This document shows positions 1 through 5,691 of a DNA stretch of 8,201 nucleotides, piece after piece. Both the position numbers and the translations under genes were made by a program. Position 1 is the first letter of the stretch. Every line of letters begins with the position of its first letter. The notes beneath the pieces are model-generated. The model had not been told where the DNA came from and ran no database searches. It saw only the letters and a list, made by a program, of their open reading frames with translations. The stretch comes from Candidatus Cloacimonadota bacterium (lineage in GTDB: Bacteria; Cloacimonadota; Cloacimonadia; Cloacimonadales; TCS61): assembly GCA_030596265.1 (NCBI GenBank), contig JAUVKM010000081.1, positions 1-8,201 on the forward strand. Direction: 5' to 3'.

Positions 1-142
1 AATTGCGTCCACGGGGTCTCGCAAATAGACAACCCTTGACTTTATATTTGCTCGCCTTTTATCATCTCGCTAATCGCATCAAGATTTGAAAATGCAAATC
101 CAATGCTCATGGCAAGATGACGTGGCACGCTCGGCGTTAGGT
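1..142 (+). other. attC-like integron recombination site, 5' end cut off by window edge
   Basis: This is probably the attC of a preceding cassette whose body lies upstream of the window. The right-hand core box GTTAGGT (136-142) fits the R' consensus GTTRRRY. GCGT (5-8) and CCACG (9-13) pair with ACGC (127-130) and CGTGG (121-125), leaving C126 bulged. That is the expected L''/L' arm layout with one extrahelical base. Inside, TCATCT (62-67) pairs with AGATGA (115-120), GCAT (76-79) with ATGC (103-106) and GATTTG (83-88) with CAAATC (95-100), giving a long imperfect hairpin. The left R'' box (RYYYAAC) would fall just before base 1, so it cannot be checked. I see no gene here: the open frame starting at 86 reads through the site into the real gene at 191. 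The folding is my manual pairing; the integron reading rests mainly on the cassette boundaries downstream. Confidence 0.6.
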
Positions 143-180
143 GGCATTAGAATAATCTTAAAAAATGTTGTAAAAAACTT

Positions 181-185
181 GGAGG
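181..185 (+). promoter_or_regulatory. Ribosome binding site GGAGG deciding the start at 191
   Basis: GGAGG sits five bases before ATG 191, and that ATG starts a clean lipoprotein signal peptide. The same frame has an earlier ATG at 86, but it lies inside the attC site, has no comparable ribosome binding site, and would bury the signal peptide behind 35 extra residues. Confidence 0.8.
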
Positions 186-190
186 TTTTA

Positions 191-1033
191 ATGAGAAGTA
201 AAAAAAATGTTTGGGTATTATCAATAATTATTTTAGCTGTTATTTGCATTATTGGTTGTGAGAGTGACAATGATAAACCTAATATGGATTTTGTTTATCC
301 ATTAACAGTTGGAAACAGTTGGGATTATGAAACTAGATTAGCTTTAGATTATGATTCATTGGCAACATATAATGGATTTAATGACACAATACTTTATCAT
401 ACAGGATCAGTTGAAATTATTGCAAATGAAGTGATCTTTGATAGTCTCGAAGTGTATAATCTCGCATCAATAATGAATGAAAATGGTAATATATTTACAG
501 GAAATAGATATTATAACAATAATGATGATGGGCTATTTTGTTATGCTCATACTAATGTTAGCAACATATTACCTAAAACAAATAACAACAATATATATAT
601 CAGATTTGATAATAAGATATTCAATAATGTAAGAGAAATCCTTAATTACATTGTAAATAATGAAATCATTGTTCCAATTTCAAAAGATGATAGCCTTTAT
701 TTTGATCTTGAAAAAACTTTAGAATATCCGTTAGAAGAAGATAATGAATGGATTTGTAGAACTTATGATCTGAGAACTGATAAGATAATTATTGGATGGG
801 AAGAAATTGATGTACCAGTTGGTGAATTCAATTGTTGGAAAATTCAATATTCGTTTCCTGAATTAAATGGGAACGAAGATATTACAGTTTATGACTTTGT
901 ATCAAAATATGGAATAGTAAAACGATTTAGTGAAGTAAAAAATCTTGAATGTATTGATGAGGATGGTAATTTAATAGGATATTTTATTTTTACAGAGGAA
1001 AGTTATTTAACTGATTTTCAAATAATTGATTAA
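191..1033 (+). CDS. Uncharacterised secreted lipoprotein (cassette 1 cargo)
   Basis: A 280-residue protein of unknown function. Residues 1-23 form a lipoprotein signal peptide: positive MRSKK, a hydrophobic stretch, then lipobox I-I-G-C with lipidated Cys23. It should therefore be anchored in the outer or inner membrane facing the periplasm or surface. After a short Asp/Asn-rich linker, the segment YPLTVGNSWDYE (36-47) resembles the start of many uncharacterised FCB lipoproteins ('YPLkvGNsWtY'). The later segments VPVGEFNCWKI (208-218) and YGIVKRF (240-246) match the usual ends of such domains ('vpaGtf.c.kv' and 'GiVk'). This family reading is from memory of sequence style, not a domain hit. 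The body is rich in Asn, Asp and Ile, with no catalytic motif I recognise. It is the only gene in its cassette and reads toward the attC. The start is ATG 191, preceded by GGAGG; the frame is open further upstream but that part overlaps attC. Function not assigned. Confidence 0.85.
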   Translation: MRSKKNVWVLSIIILAVICIIGCESDNDKPNMDFVYPLTVGNSWDYETRLALDYDSLATYNGFNDTILYHTGSVEIIANEVIFDSLEVYNLASIMNENGNIFTGNRYYNNNDDGLFCYAHTNVSNILPKTNNNNIYIRFDNKIFNNVREILNYIVNNEIIVPISKDDSLYFDLEKTLEYPLEEDNEWICRTYDLRTDKIIIGWEEIDVPVGEFNCWKIQYSFPELNGNEDITVYDFVSKYGIVKRFSEVKNLECIDEDGNLIGYFIFTEESYLTDFQIID

Positions 1034-1054
1034 TGTTGTATTTATGTAAACGCC

Positions 1055-1180
1055 ACCTAACAAGCGTGTCGGCAGTAGAGTTGGTCAGTGCTCTTTGTTT
1101 GAATCTTCAGATTCAAACGGCTGGTCGGTTTGTTTTAGGCGTGATCGTTCCGATCCCACCGCACACGCCAAATATTAGTG
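1055..1180 (+). other. attC recombination site of cassette 1
   Basis: The R'' box ACCTAAC (1055-1061) fits RYYYAAC and is followed by AA and the L'' arm GCGTGT-CGG (1064-1072). The L' arm CCG-C-ACACGC (1159-1168) pairs with it, with C1162 bulged. After a 5-base spacer comes the R' core ATTAGTG (1174-1180), which departs from GTTRRRY at its first and last bases. Between the arms are two hairpins: GTTTGAATCT/AGATTCAAAC (1097-1106 with 1109-1118) and GATCG/CGATC (1143-1147 with 1151-1155). The total length of 126 bp is close to the long Vibrio cholerae repeat class of attC. From 1058, 21 bases match the corresponding stretch of the site at 2244. No T-tract follows the hairpins, so they are not ordinary terminators. 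The start TAACAAGCG is also characteristic of many attC sites. Confidence 0.72.
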
Positions 1181-2363
1181 GCAATATTCATGAATTATAA
1201 GGAATTAATATTATGAAAAAAATTCTCGGTGGATTATTGATAATAATTTTTCTAATATTTTTGGGATGTGAAAATGACATCCTTGAGTATGTTGGACCAG
1301 CATATCAAAATGCAATTTATACTATGGATAGCGATGGTAACAACAAGGAAAAAATATTAGATACAAATTGTAGAAACGTTCAATTTATTCCAAATACAAA
1401 TAAAATTCTTTATGTAAAAAAAGGGAATGATGCTGACACGCTTTTTATAGCTAATGATGATGGTTCTGAAAATGTAATAATTTGTGATGAGTTAGATCTT
1501 TCAAATTCAAATCCAAGAATTTCAGAAGATGGACAATTCTGTTATACAATAGTTTTAAGTGATGAGTGGTTTTCTACAAGTGATATCTACGAATTCGATT
1601 TGATAAACAACTCTTACAGAAATATCACAAACAATCGCTGGAAAGATGTTCTTACGCTTGCTTATAAGGGAAACACATTAGTTTATGCCTTAGAGCAATC
1701 ACAAAGTATTTGGTCATTAATGAAATTTAATTTGAACAATGATCAATTAGATACATTATTGATTGCTCAAGCGAATACTTATATTAATCCAATTATTTTT
1801 GGAAATACAACAAATGAAATATTTTTTTCATGGTCTGGTATAGATTTTTTGTGTGGTATCTACAAAATGAATATAGCTGAGAATGTGGTTGATACTATAA
1901 CTACTGTAACTTATGGTGGTGGCTTAACATATACAAATAATAACTTATTTATTGATAGTTCATATTCAGATATAATACAAATTGACCTTCTAACGAATAA
2001 TATAACAAGTTTAGTTGTTGGAGGATTTCCAGATTTCCATAATGATTTAATGCTTTTTTCAACTAGTTCGGATGTCTACAATAGTGAAATACGTCGATTT
2101 GATCTCTCTAGTTTGGAAAATTCTTTAATTACGTCTCATGGATTTAAACCAAAATATTCAGCAAATGGTGAGAAGATTGTTTTCATTGGCAGTGAGCAAA
2201 TCTATTAGCTGAATAAAGATTGTGAAATATAATAGAAATGTGCCACTAACAAGCGTGTCGGCAGTAGGGCTGGTTGGTTTGCTTTCGGTTTGAATCTTAC
2301 GATTCAAACCTTGACTGGTTTGCCTTGGGCGGATTCTTCCGAATCCGCAGCGTGCTCTAAACA
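1175..2363 (+). mobile_element. Integron gene cassette 2 (beta-propeller lipoprotein cargo)
   Basis: The second predicted cassette runs from A|TT at 1174/1175 to A|TT at 2363/2364. Its first nine bases TTAGTGGCA are the exact reverse complement of TGCCACTAA (2241-2249) at the start of its attC. Cassette 1 uses a different pair (TTAGGTGGC with GCCACCTAA), so the match is cassette-specific rather than a fixed repeat. It contains one gene (1213-2208) in the attC direction with a 38-bp leader and 35 bp between stop codon and attC. No promoter is evident. The right boundary is less sure than the left because the last attC is degenerate. Confidence 0.66.
1213..2208 (+). CDS. Secreted beta-propeller lipoprotein with TolB/PD40-like repeats (cassette 2 cargo)
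   Basis: A 331-residue predicted lipoprotein. The signal peptide MKKILGGLLI... ends at a lipobox-like F-L-G-C with Cys19; Phe at -3 is a slightly relaxed lipobox. The rest reads as repeated beta-propeller blades of the TolB/PD40 type: IYTMDSDGNNKEKIL (35-49), LFIANDDGSENVII (77-90), PRISEDGQF (101-109), and near the end PKYSANGEKIVF. In such blades 'P.fSpdGk.i.f' is followed by 'iy..d.dG..'. The chain begins with the second half of that pattern and ends at its first half (...GSEQIY-stop), which suggests the two termini complete one blade, as is common in propellers. The family usually binds proteins or sugars and is not catalytic; the ligand is unknown. AAGGA (1199-1203) precedes the ATG by nine bases. 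It is the sole gene of cassette 2. Class is fairly sure, function is not. Confidence 0.85.
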   Translation: MKKILGGLLIIIFLIFLGCENDILEYVGPAYQNAIYTMDSDGNNKEKILDTNCRNVQFIPNTNKILYVKKGNDADTLFIANDDGSENVIICDELDLSNSNPRISEDGQFCYTIVLSDEWFSTSDIYEFDLINNSYRNITNNRWKDVLTLAYKGNTLVYALEQSQSIWSLMKFNLNNDQLDTLLIAQANTYINPIIFGNTTNEIFFSWSGIDFLCGIYKMNIAENVVDTITTVTYGGGLTYTNNNLFIDSSYSDIIQIDLLTNNITSLVVGGFPDFHNDLMLFSTSSDVYNSEIRRFDLSSLENSLITSHGFKPKYSANGEKIVFIGSEQIY

Positions 2364-2369
2364 TTAACC
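2244..2369 (+). other. attC-like site of cassette 2, right half degenerate (last in array)
   Basis: The R'' box CACTAAC (2244-2250) is slightly off consensus at its first base and is followed by AA and the same L'' arm GCGTGT-CGG (2253-2261) as the site at 1055. Two strong hairpins follow: GGTTTGAATC/GATTCAAACC (2287-2296 with 2301-2310, loop TTAC) and GCGGATTC/GAATCCGC (2329-2336 with 2341-2348, loop TTCC). The candidate R' core is ATTAACC (2363-2369), giving 126 bp, the same length as the previous site. However, the expected L' arm near 2348-2357 reads GCAGCGTGCTC and does not pair with L'', and the R' box deviates from GTTRRRY. The left half is therefore a good attC and the right half looks decayed or replaced. 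The gene downstream has no attC after it, so this is probably the end of the array. Confidence 0.6.
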
Positions 2370-2410
2370 AACATCTTGACACTTTGTACTCTAACAAAAA
2401 ATTTACGGTT

Positions 2411-2416
2411 AAGGAG
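2411..2416 (+). promoter_or_regulatory. Ribosome binding site AAGGAG for the TPR gene
   Basis: AAGGAG lies six bases before ATG 2423, which begins a clear signal peptide. It supports this start and shows that the gene has its own translation signal outside the cassette array. Confidence 0.75.
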
Positions 2417-2422
2417 AGATAA

Positions 2423-3049
2423 ATGAAGAAATTATTAATATTATTTTTCATCGTTTTAATTACATTATGTTTTGCCAAACATGACGATTATACTGAGTTC
2501 AATGAATATCGGGAAAATCCAACTTATGAGAATTTTCTGAAAGCGGCAGGCAGTTATCAAGCACAAATCGATTCAACCTATACAGCGAATCTTATGCTGG
2601 CATATCTTTATACAATGGAATTAGAAAACAATCTTGATATTTTAGACGATAATTTAGATTCATTAACTACACGCATAAAATTTTCTTATGCCAATTTATT
2701 ATTAGAATTAGGTAGATTGGATGAATCTATTGTAATCTATGATAAATTAAATGATGATGTACCTAAATGGTCTTGTCCATGGCGCCATAAAGGTGAAGTG
2801 CTAATGAAACAGAACAAACTTGCAGAAGCAGAAACAGCAACTTTGATGGCAATCGAAACGAGGGAAGATCATTTTGATGCTTATGTGCAGCTTGCTCATA
2901 TTCAAAAAGATATGAAGAAATACAAAGAAGCCTTACAATCTTTAAATAAGGGACTCTCTTACTATTCTTCCGATCCGGAAGAAGAAGTTACTGATGAAGA
3001 AATTATAAAGTTGCAATTGGAATTAAACGAATTGTTAATAAAGAAATAA
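2423..3049 (+). CDS. Secreted tetratricopeptide-repeat (TPR) protein
   Basis: A 208-residue protein with a Sec signal peptide (MKKLLILFFIVLITLCFA, predicted cleavage after Ala18), so it acts in the periplasm or outside. From about residue 85 to 180 it carries helical pairs of TPR type: FSYANLLLELGRLDESIVIY (88-107), then WRHKGEVLMKQNKLAEAETA (120-139), then AYVQLAHIQKDMKKYKEALQ (153-172). The spacing of about 34 residues and the pattern 'A..y...g...eA' fit TPR. Upstream, residues 30-80 probably add one or two weaker helical repeats. A charged helix (186-208) ends the protein. TPR proteins are scaffolds for protein-protein contact; the partner cannot be named. The gene starts 60 bases past the last attC-like core, has a good ribosome binding site, and ends before a strong terminator, so it looks like an independent chromosomal gene rather than a third cassette. 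TTGACA at 2376-2381 could be a -35 box, but no good -10 follows. Confidence 0.85.
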   Translation: MKKLLILFFIVLITLCFAKHDDYTEFNEYRENPTYENFLKAAGSYQAQIDSTYTANLMLAYLYTMELENNLDILDDNLDSLTTRIKFSYANLLLELGRLDESIVIYDKLNDDVPKWSCPWRHKGEVLMKQNKLAEAETATLMAIETREDHFDAYVQLAHIQKDMKKYKEALQSLNKGLSYYSSDPEEEVTDEEIIKLQLELNELLIKK

Positions 3050-3079
3050 TTACTAATAAACTGATAGTTTAATTTGCAT

Positions 3080-3113
3080 AAAACTGCCGGAATTCCCGGT
3101 AGTTTTTTATTTT
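3080..3113 (+). terminator. Rho-independent terminator after the TPR gene
   Basis: The stem ACTGCCGG (3083-3090) pairs with CCGGTAGT (3096-3103) with one G-T wobble, and extends as A3080-3082 pairing with T3104-3106. The loop is AATTC, followed by a run of T (3103-3108) and more T after AT. It lies 31 bases after the TPR stop codon and separates that gene from the protease operon. Confidence 0.88.
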
Positions 3114-3129
3114 AACATGATATTAACTA

Positions 3130-3167
3130 TTGATATTTGGAACAATTATTGCAATATATAATATAAT
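3130..3167 (+). promoter_or_regulatory. Possible promoter of the protease operon
   Basis: Between the terminator and the carboxypeptidase start, TATAAT occurs twice (3157-3162 and 3162-3167). TTGATA (3130-3135) or TTGGAA (3137-3142) could be the -35 element. Spacing is not ideal (19 bases at best for TTGGAA to the second TATAAT), and promoter rules in this lineage may differ from E. coli. A promoter is expected here because a terminator precedes it. Confidence 0.35.
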
Positions 3168-3172
3168 TAATT

Positions 3173-3180
3173 GAGAGGAG
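3173..3180 (+). promoter_or_regulatory. Ribosome binding site GAGAGGAG deciding the start at 3186
   Basis: GAGAGGAG ends five bases before ATG 3186, the right distance. An in-frame TTG at 3171 overlaps this site and so is unlikely to be used. An ATG at 3181 is out of frame. Starting at 3186 gives the signal peptide MKKKNLFLLILIL. Confidence 0.8.
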
Positions 3181-3185
3181 ATGGT

Positions 3186-5660
3186 ATGAAAAAGAAAAAT
3201 TTATTTTTGTTAATATTAATATTATTTGTTTCGGTTTCAACATTAGTTGCAAATAGTAACTTCATAATAAGATTTGAATATCCCACTTCGCAAATTATAA
3301 ATACATTTACACCCGATAAATATGATGTTGCTGCTTATAAACCGGGAAAGTTTCTAGATATTGTCGTAACAGAGGTTGAATATCAGGAGTTTATTGCACA
3401 AGGTTATAAAGTAGTTATCACACAAACTGAAGAGCAGATGAAAAGTAATTTAAAAGGTCTAACAGAACTTGATGGATATATAAATTATGAAGAGATGCTT
3501 GCAGAATTGCAACAAATAGAACAGGATAATCCAGATATTTGTAAACTTTATGATATTGGAGATAGCCGTGGTAAACATTATTCTGATGCTGGGAACTCTA
3601 ATTATGATGATTATTATCATGAAGTATGGGCGATGAAAGTTTCTGATAATGTAGAAACAGAAGAGGATGAACCATCTATTTACTATTTATCAGAGCATCA
3701 TGCTCGTGAACCGATAAGTTTGGAAGTGAATATGACTATCTTGAATCATATAATTGATAACTACGGTACTGATCCAGAAATTACCGATAATGTTAATAAT
3801 ACACAAATTTGGTTCGTTCCACTTGTGAATCCGAATGGGCATAAAATTGTAACAGATGAAATTTATACAATGTGGCGTAAAAATATTTGTGATAACAATG
3901 AGAATGGTTCAATTGATGTTGGCTATTCTGCACAGGATGGTGTTGATCCAAATAGGAATTACGGATGGGAATGGGGTGGAGCTAGTACAAGTTGGACTAG
4001 CGAAACTTATCAGGGAATGGCTGCCTTTTCTGAACCAGAAACTCAAGCTATTGAAGCTTTAGTTGAAAACCATCATTTTGTTGCAGGGATCAGCTATCAT
4101 AGCTATAGCGAATTAGTGCTTTATCCCTATGGTTATGCCTACGGTGTAGTTGCTCCGGATCAAGCAGCTCTGGAAGAGCTTGCAGTAGATATGGCTGTTA
4201 CTATCCCGGCTCAAGGTGGAGGGCATTATACTCCTCAGGCAGCATGGGATCTCTACCCCTGTACCGGCACAACAGATGATTATTCATATGGAACTTATGG
4301 TATTTTCAGTTTTACAATTGAGTTGGCTACTGAATTCATTCCACCTGCCGGACAGGTTGCAGGTATTTGTGAAGATAATCTAGAAGCTGCAATGATCCTT
4401 CTGAATAGAGTTAATAATTCTATGTTAACCGGGCTTATCACCGATGTGGATACAGATGAACCAATAGAAGCAATGATCTTTATTGAAGGTATAGATGATA
4501 CGGGAGTTTACCGTGAGCCATATACTAGTAATGAAGAATTTGGAAGGTATTATCGCTTTCTCACAAATGGTTCTTATGATGTTACTTTTTCAGCTTATGG
4601 GTATGACTCACAAACATTTGAAGATATTGTGATCAATGATGATGTTACATCACTTGATATTGAATTAATTCCTTCCAGTGATACAATAACTCTATCAGGT
4701 GTAGTTTTGGATGGTAATACTGCTGAACCTGTTGCAAACGCTACGGTAGCAATTCAAGATTTTGGGATTTCCCCTGTAATAACGAATGAAAGTGGTGAAT
4801 ATACGATAGAAGATATTTACGAATTCAACTATAATATAGCTGTTTACGGTTCTGCTCATGCCGGAATTCTCGAACAACATTTTGTAACGGCTTCCAATAA
4901 TGTAATAAATTTTGAATTATATGCAATGCCGGACGGTACTTTTGAAAATGGAGAATTTGCCAGTAGTTGGAGTTTTTCTGGGAATAATAATTGGGTAATT
5001 GATGATGTAACTGTTTTCTCAGGAAATTACTCAGCAAAATCGGGTACGATTTATGATGATCAAACATCTTCACTTTCTATCTTTCTTTACGTTCAAGAAA
5101 ATAGCGAAATATCTTTCTACCAGAAAGTTTCTTCAGAGGCCAATTATGATTACCTGCGTTTTTACATTGATAATACACTACAAGATAGCTGGAGTGGAAA
5201 TGGGAATTGGGAATTTGAATTATTTAATGTTGAATCTGGATTCCATACTTTTAAATGGGAATATTATAAAGATGGCGGTGTATCATCATATCAAGATTGT
5301 AGTTGGATAGACGAAATTACATTTCCTTCAACTTCTGTGGCAGTTATTCCAAATGAAAATGGAGTACTGACAAATATAAAATTCAATGGCAATTATCCTA
5401 ATCCGTTTAATCCAACCACTACCTTTAGTTACAGCTTGGGTGGTGAATCTAAAGTTGCATTAACACTGTACAATATCAAAGGTCAGAAGATCAAAACTTT
5501 AATTGATGAAAGACAGTCTGAAGGTATTCACCAGGTTATATGGGATGGAACCGATAACCATGGCAAGAAAGTTTCTACCGGTATTTATTTTTCTCATTTC
5601 GATGTTAACTATGAAGTGGGTGATTATACCAGTGTTAAAAAAGTACTTCTATTAAAATAA
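3186..5660 (+). CDS. Secreted zinc carboxypeptidase (peptidase family M14), multidomain, with type IX-like C-terminal sorting domain
   Basis: An 824-residue exported metallocarboxypeptidase that should remove C-terminal residues from peptides. The signal peptide is residues 1-22 (LVA|NS), followed by a propeptide-like region to about 92. The M14 domain (about 95-405) keeps the full set: zinc ligands H172 and E175 (in HHAREP) and H305 (in YHSYSE), substrate-binding R231 (MWRKN) and N256-R257 (DPNRNY), Y368 (YSYGTYG), and catalytic E379 (FTIEL). Two carboxypeptidase-regulatory-like beta domains follow (about 412-497 and 503-580), then a concanavalin/MAM-like beta-sandwich (about 585-716). The C-terminus (733-824) has NYPNPFNPTTTFSY, then LYNIKGQKI and a final VKKVLLLK, typical of the C-terminal domain that directs proteins through the type IX secretion system in FCB bacteria. 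The gene is 31 bp upstream of a C25 protease and probably shares its transcript. Substrate specificity cannot be read with confidence. Confidence 0.93.
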   Translation: MKKKNLFLLILILFVSVSTLVANSNFIIRFEYPTSQIINTFTPDKYDVAAYKPGKFLDIVVTEVEYQEFIAQGYKVVITQTEEQMKSNLKGLTELDGYINYEEMLAELQQIEQDNPDICKLYDIGDSRGKHYSDAGNSNYDDYYHEVWAMKVSDNVETEEDEPSIYYLSEHHAREPISLEVNMTILNHIIDNYGTDPEITDNVNNTQIWFVPLVNPNGHKIVTDEIYTMWRKNICDNNENGSIDVGYSAQDGVDPNRNYGWEWGGASTSWTSETYQGMAAFSEPETQAIEALVENHHFVAGISYHSYSELVLYPYGYAYGVVAPDQAALEELAVDMAVTIPAQGGGHYTPQAAWDLYPCTGTTDDYSYGTYGIFSFTIELATEFIPPAGQVAGICEDNLEAAMILLNRVNNSMLTGLITDVDTDEPIEAMIFIEGIDDTGVYREPYTSNEEFGRYYRFLTNGSYDVTFSAYGYDSQTFEDIVINDDVTSLDIELIPSSDTITLSGVVLDGNTAEPVANATVAIQDFGISPVITNESGEYTIEDIYEFNYNIAVYGSAHAGILEQHFVTASNNVINFELYAMPDGTFENGEFASSWSFSGNNNWVIDDVTVFSGNYSAKSGTIYDDQTSSLSIFLYVQENSEISFYQKVSSEANYDYLRFYIDNTLQDSWSGNGNWEFELFNVESGFHTFKWEYYKDGGVSSYQDCSWIDEITFPSTSVAVIPNENGVLTNIKFNGNYPNPFNPTTTFSYSLGGESKVALTLYNIKGQKIKTLIDERQSEGIHQVIWDGTDNHGKKVSTGIYFSHFDVNYEVGDYTSVKKVLLLK

Positions 5661-5691
5661 AAAAGAAAATAAATAAAATTGGAGGAAAAAG

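Larger units (their letters stand above)
137..1174 (+). mobile_element. Integron gene cassette 1 (lipoprotein cargo)
   Basis: A predicted excisable unit runs from the crossover point G|TT in the left core box (136/137) to A|TT in the next one (1174/1175). Its first bases TTAGGTGGC are the exact reverse complement of GCCACCTAA (1052-1060), which lead into its attC at the other end. A cassette circularised at one core box should show exactly this. It holds one gene (191-1033) in the attC direction with a 54-bp leader, the usual compact one-gene design. No promoter of its own is obvious; TAGAAT at 148-153 is only weakly -10-like. No integrase lies in the window, so this may belong to an array lacking its integrase or to one whose integrase is upstream. 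Confidence 0.68.

Noticed and set aside
86..190. In-frame ATG at 86 extending the first lipoprotein by 35 residues
   Set aside because: It lies within the attC structure, has no ribosome binding site, and would hide the signal peptide; ATG 191 has GGAGG and a perfect lipoprotein leader.
1097..1118. Hairpin GTTTGAATCT/AGATTCAAAC (and its counterpart at 2287-2310) as transcription terminators
   Set aside because: No T-run follows either hairpin; they are better explained as attC interior stems.
1053..2369. The repeated elements at 1055 and 2244 as a MITE, REP or generic palindromic repeat
   Set aside because: There are no matching terminal inverted repeats with target duplications, and the flanking bases co-vary with the start of each gene unit, which fits attC and not a transposable repeat.
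2376..2404. TTGACA at 2376-2381 as a promoter for the TPR gene
   Set aside because: No recognisable -10 box lies 16-19 bases downstream, so it is mentioned only as a possibility in the gene entry.
2158..2478. Minus-strand open frame of 106 codons across the last attC
   Set aside because: It crosses a recombination site and the start of the TPR gene, has no ribosome binding site of note, and its translation resembles no protein I recognise.
2364..3049. The TPR gene as a third cassette
   Set aside because: It would need a site starting with the complement of TTAACCAAC after the gene; none is seen before the terminator or later in the window.
3171..3185. TTG at 3171 as the carboxypeptidase start
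   Set aside because: It overlaps the ribosome binding site; ATG 3186 is correctly spaced and gives a clean signal peptide.
3856..5310. Several short open frames on both strands inside the carboxypeptidase gene, and others inside the C25 gene
   Set aside because: They overlap strongly supported coding sequence in other frames and have no independent signals.
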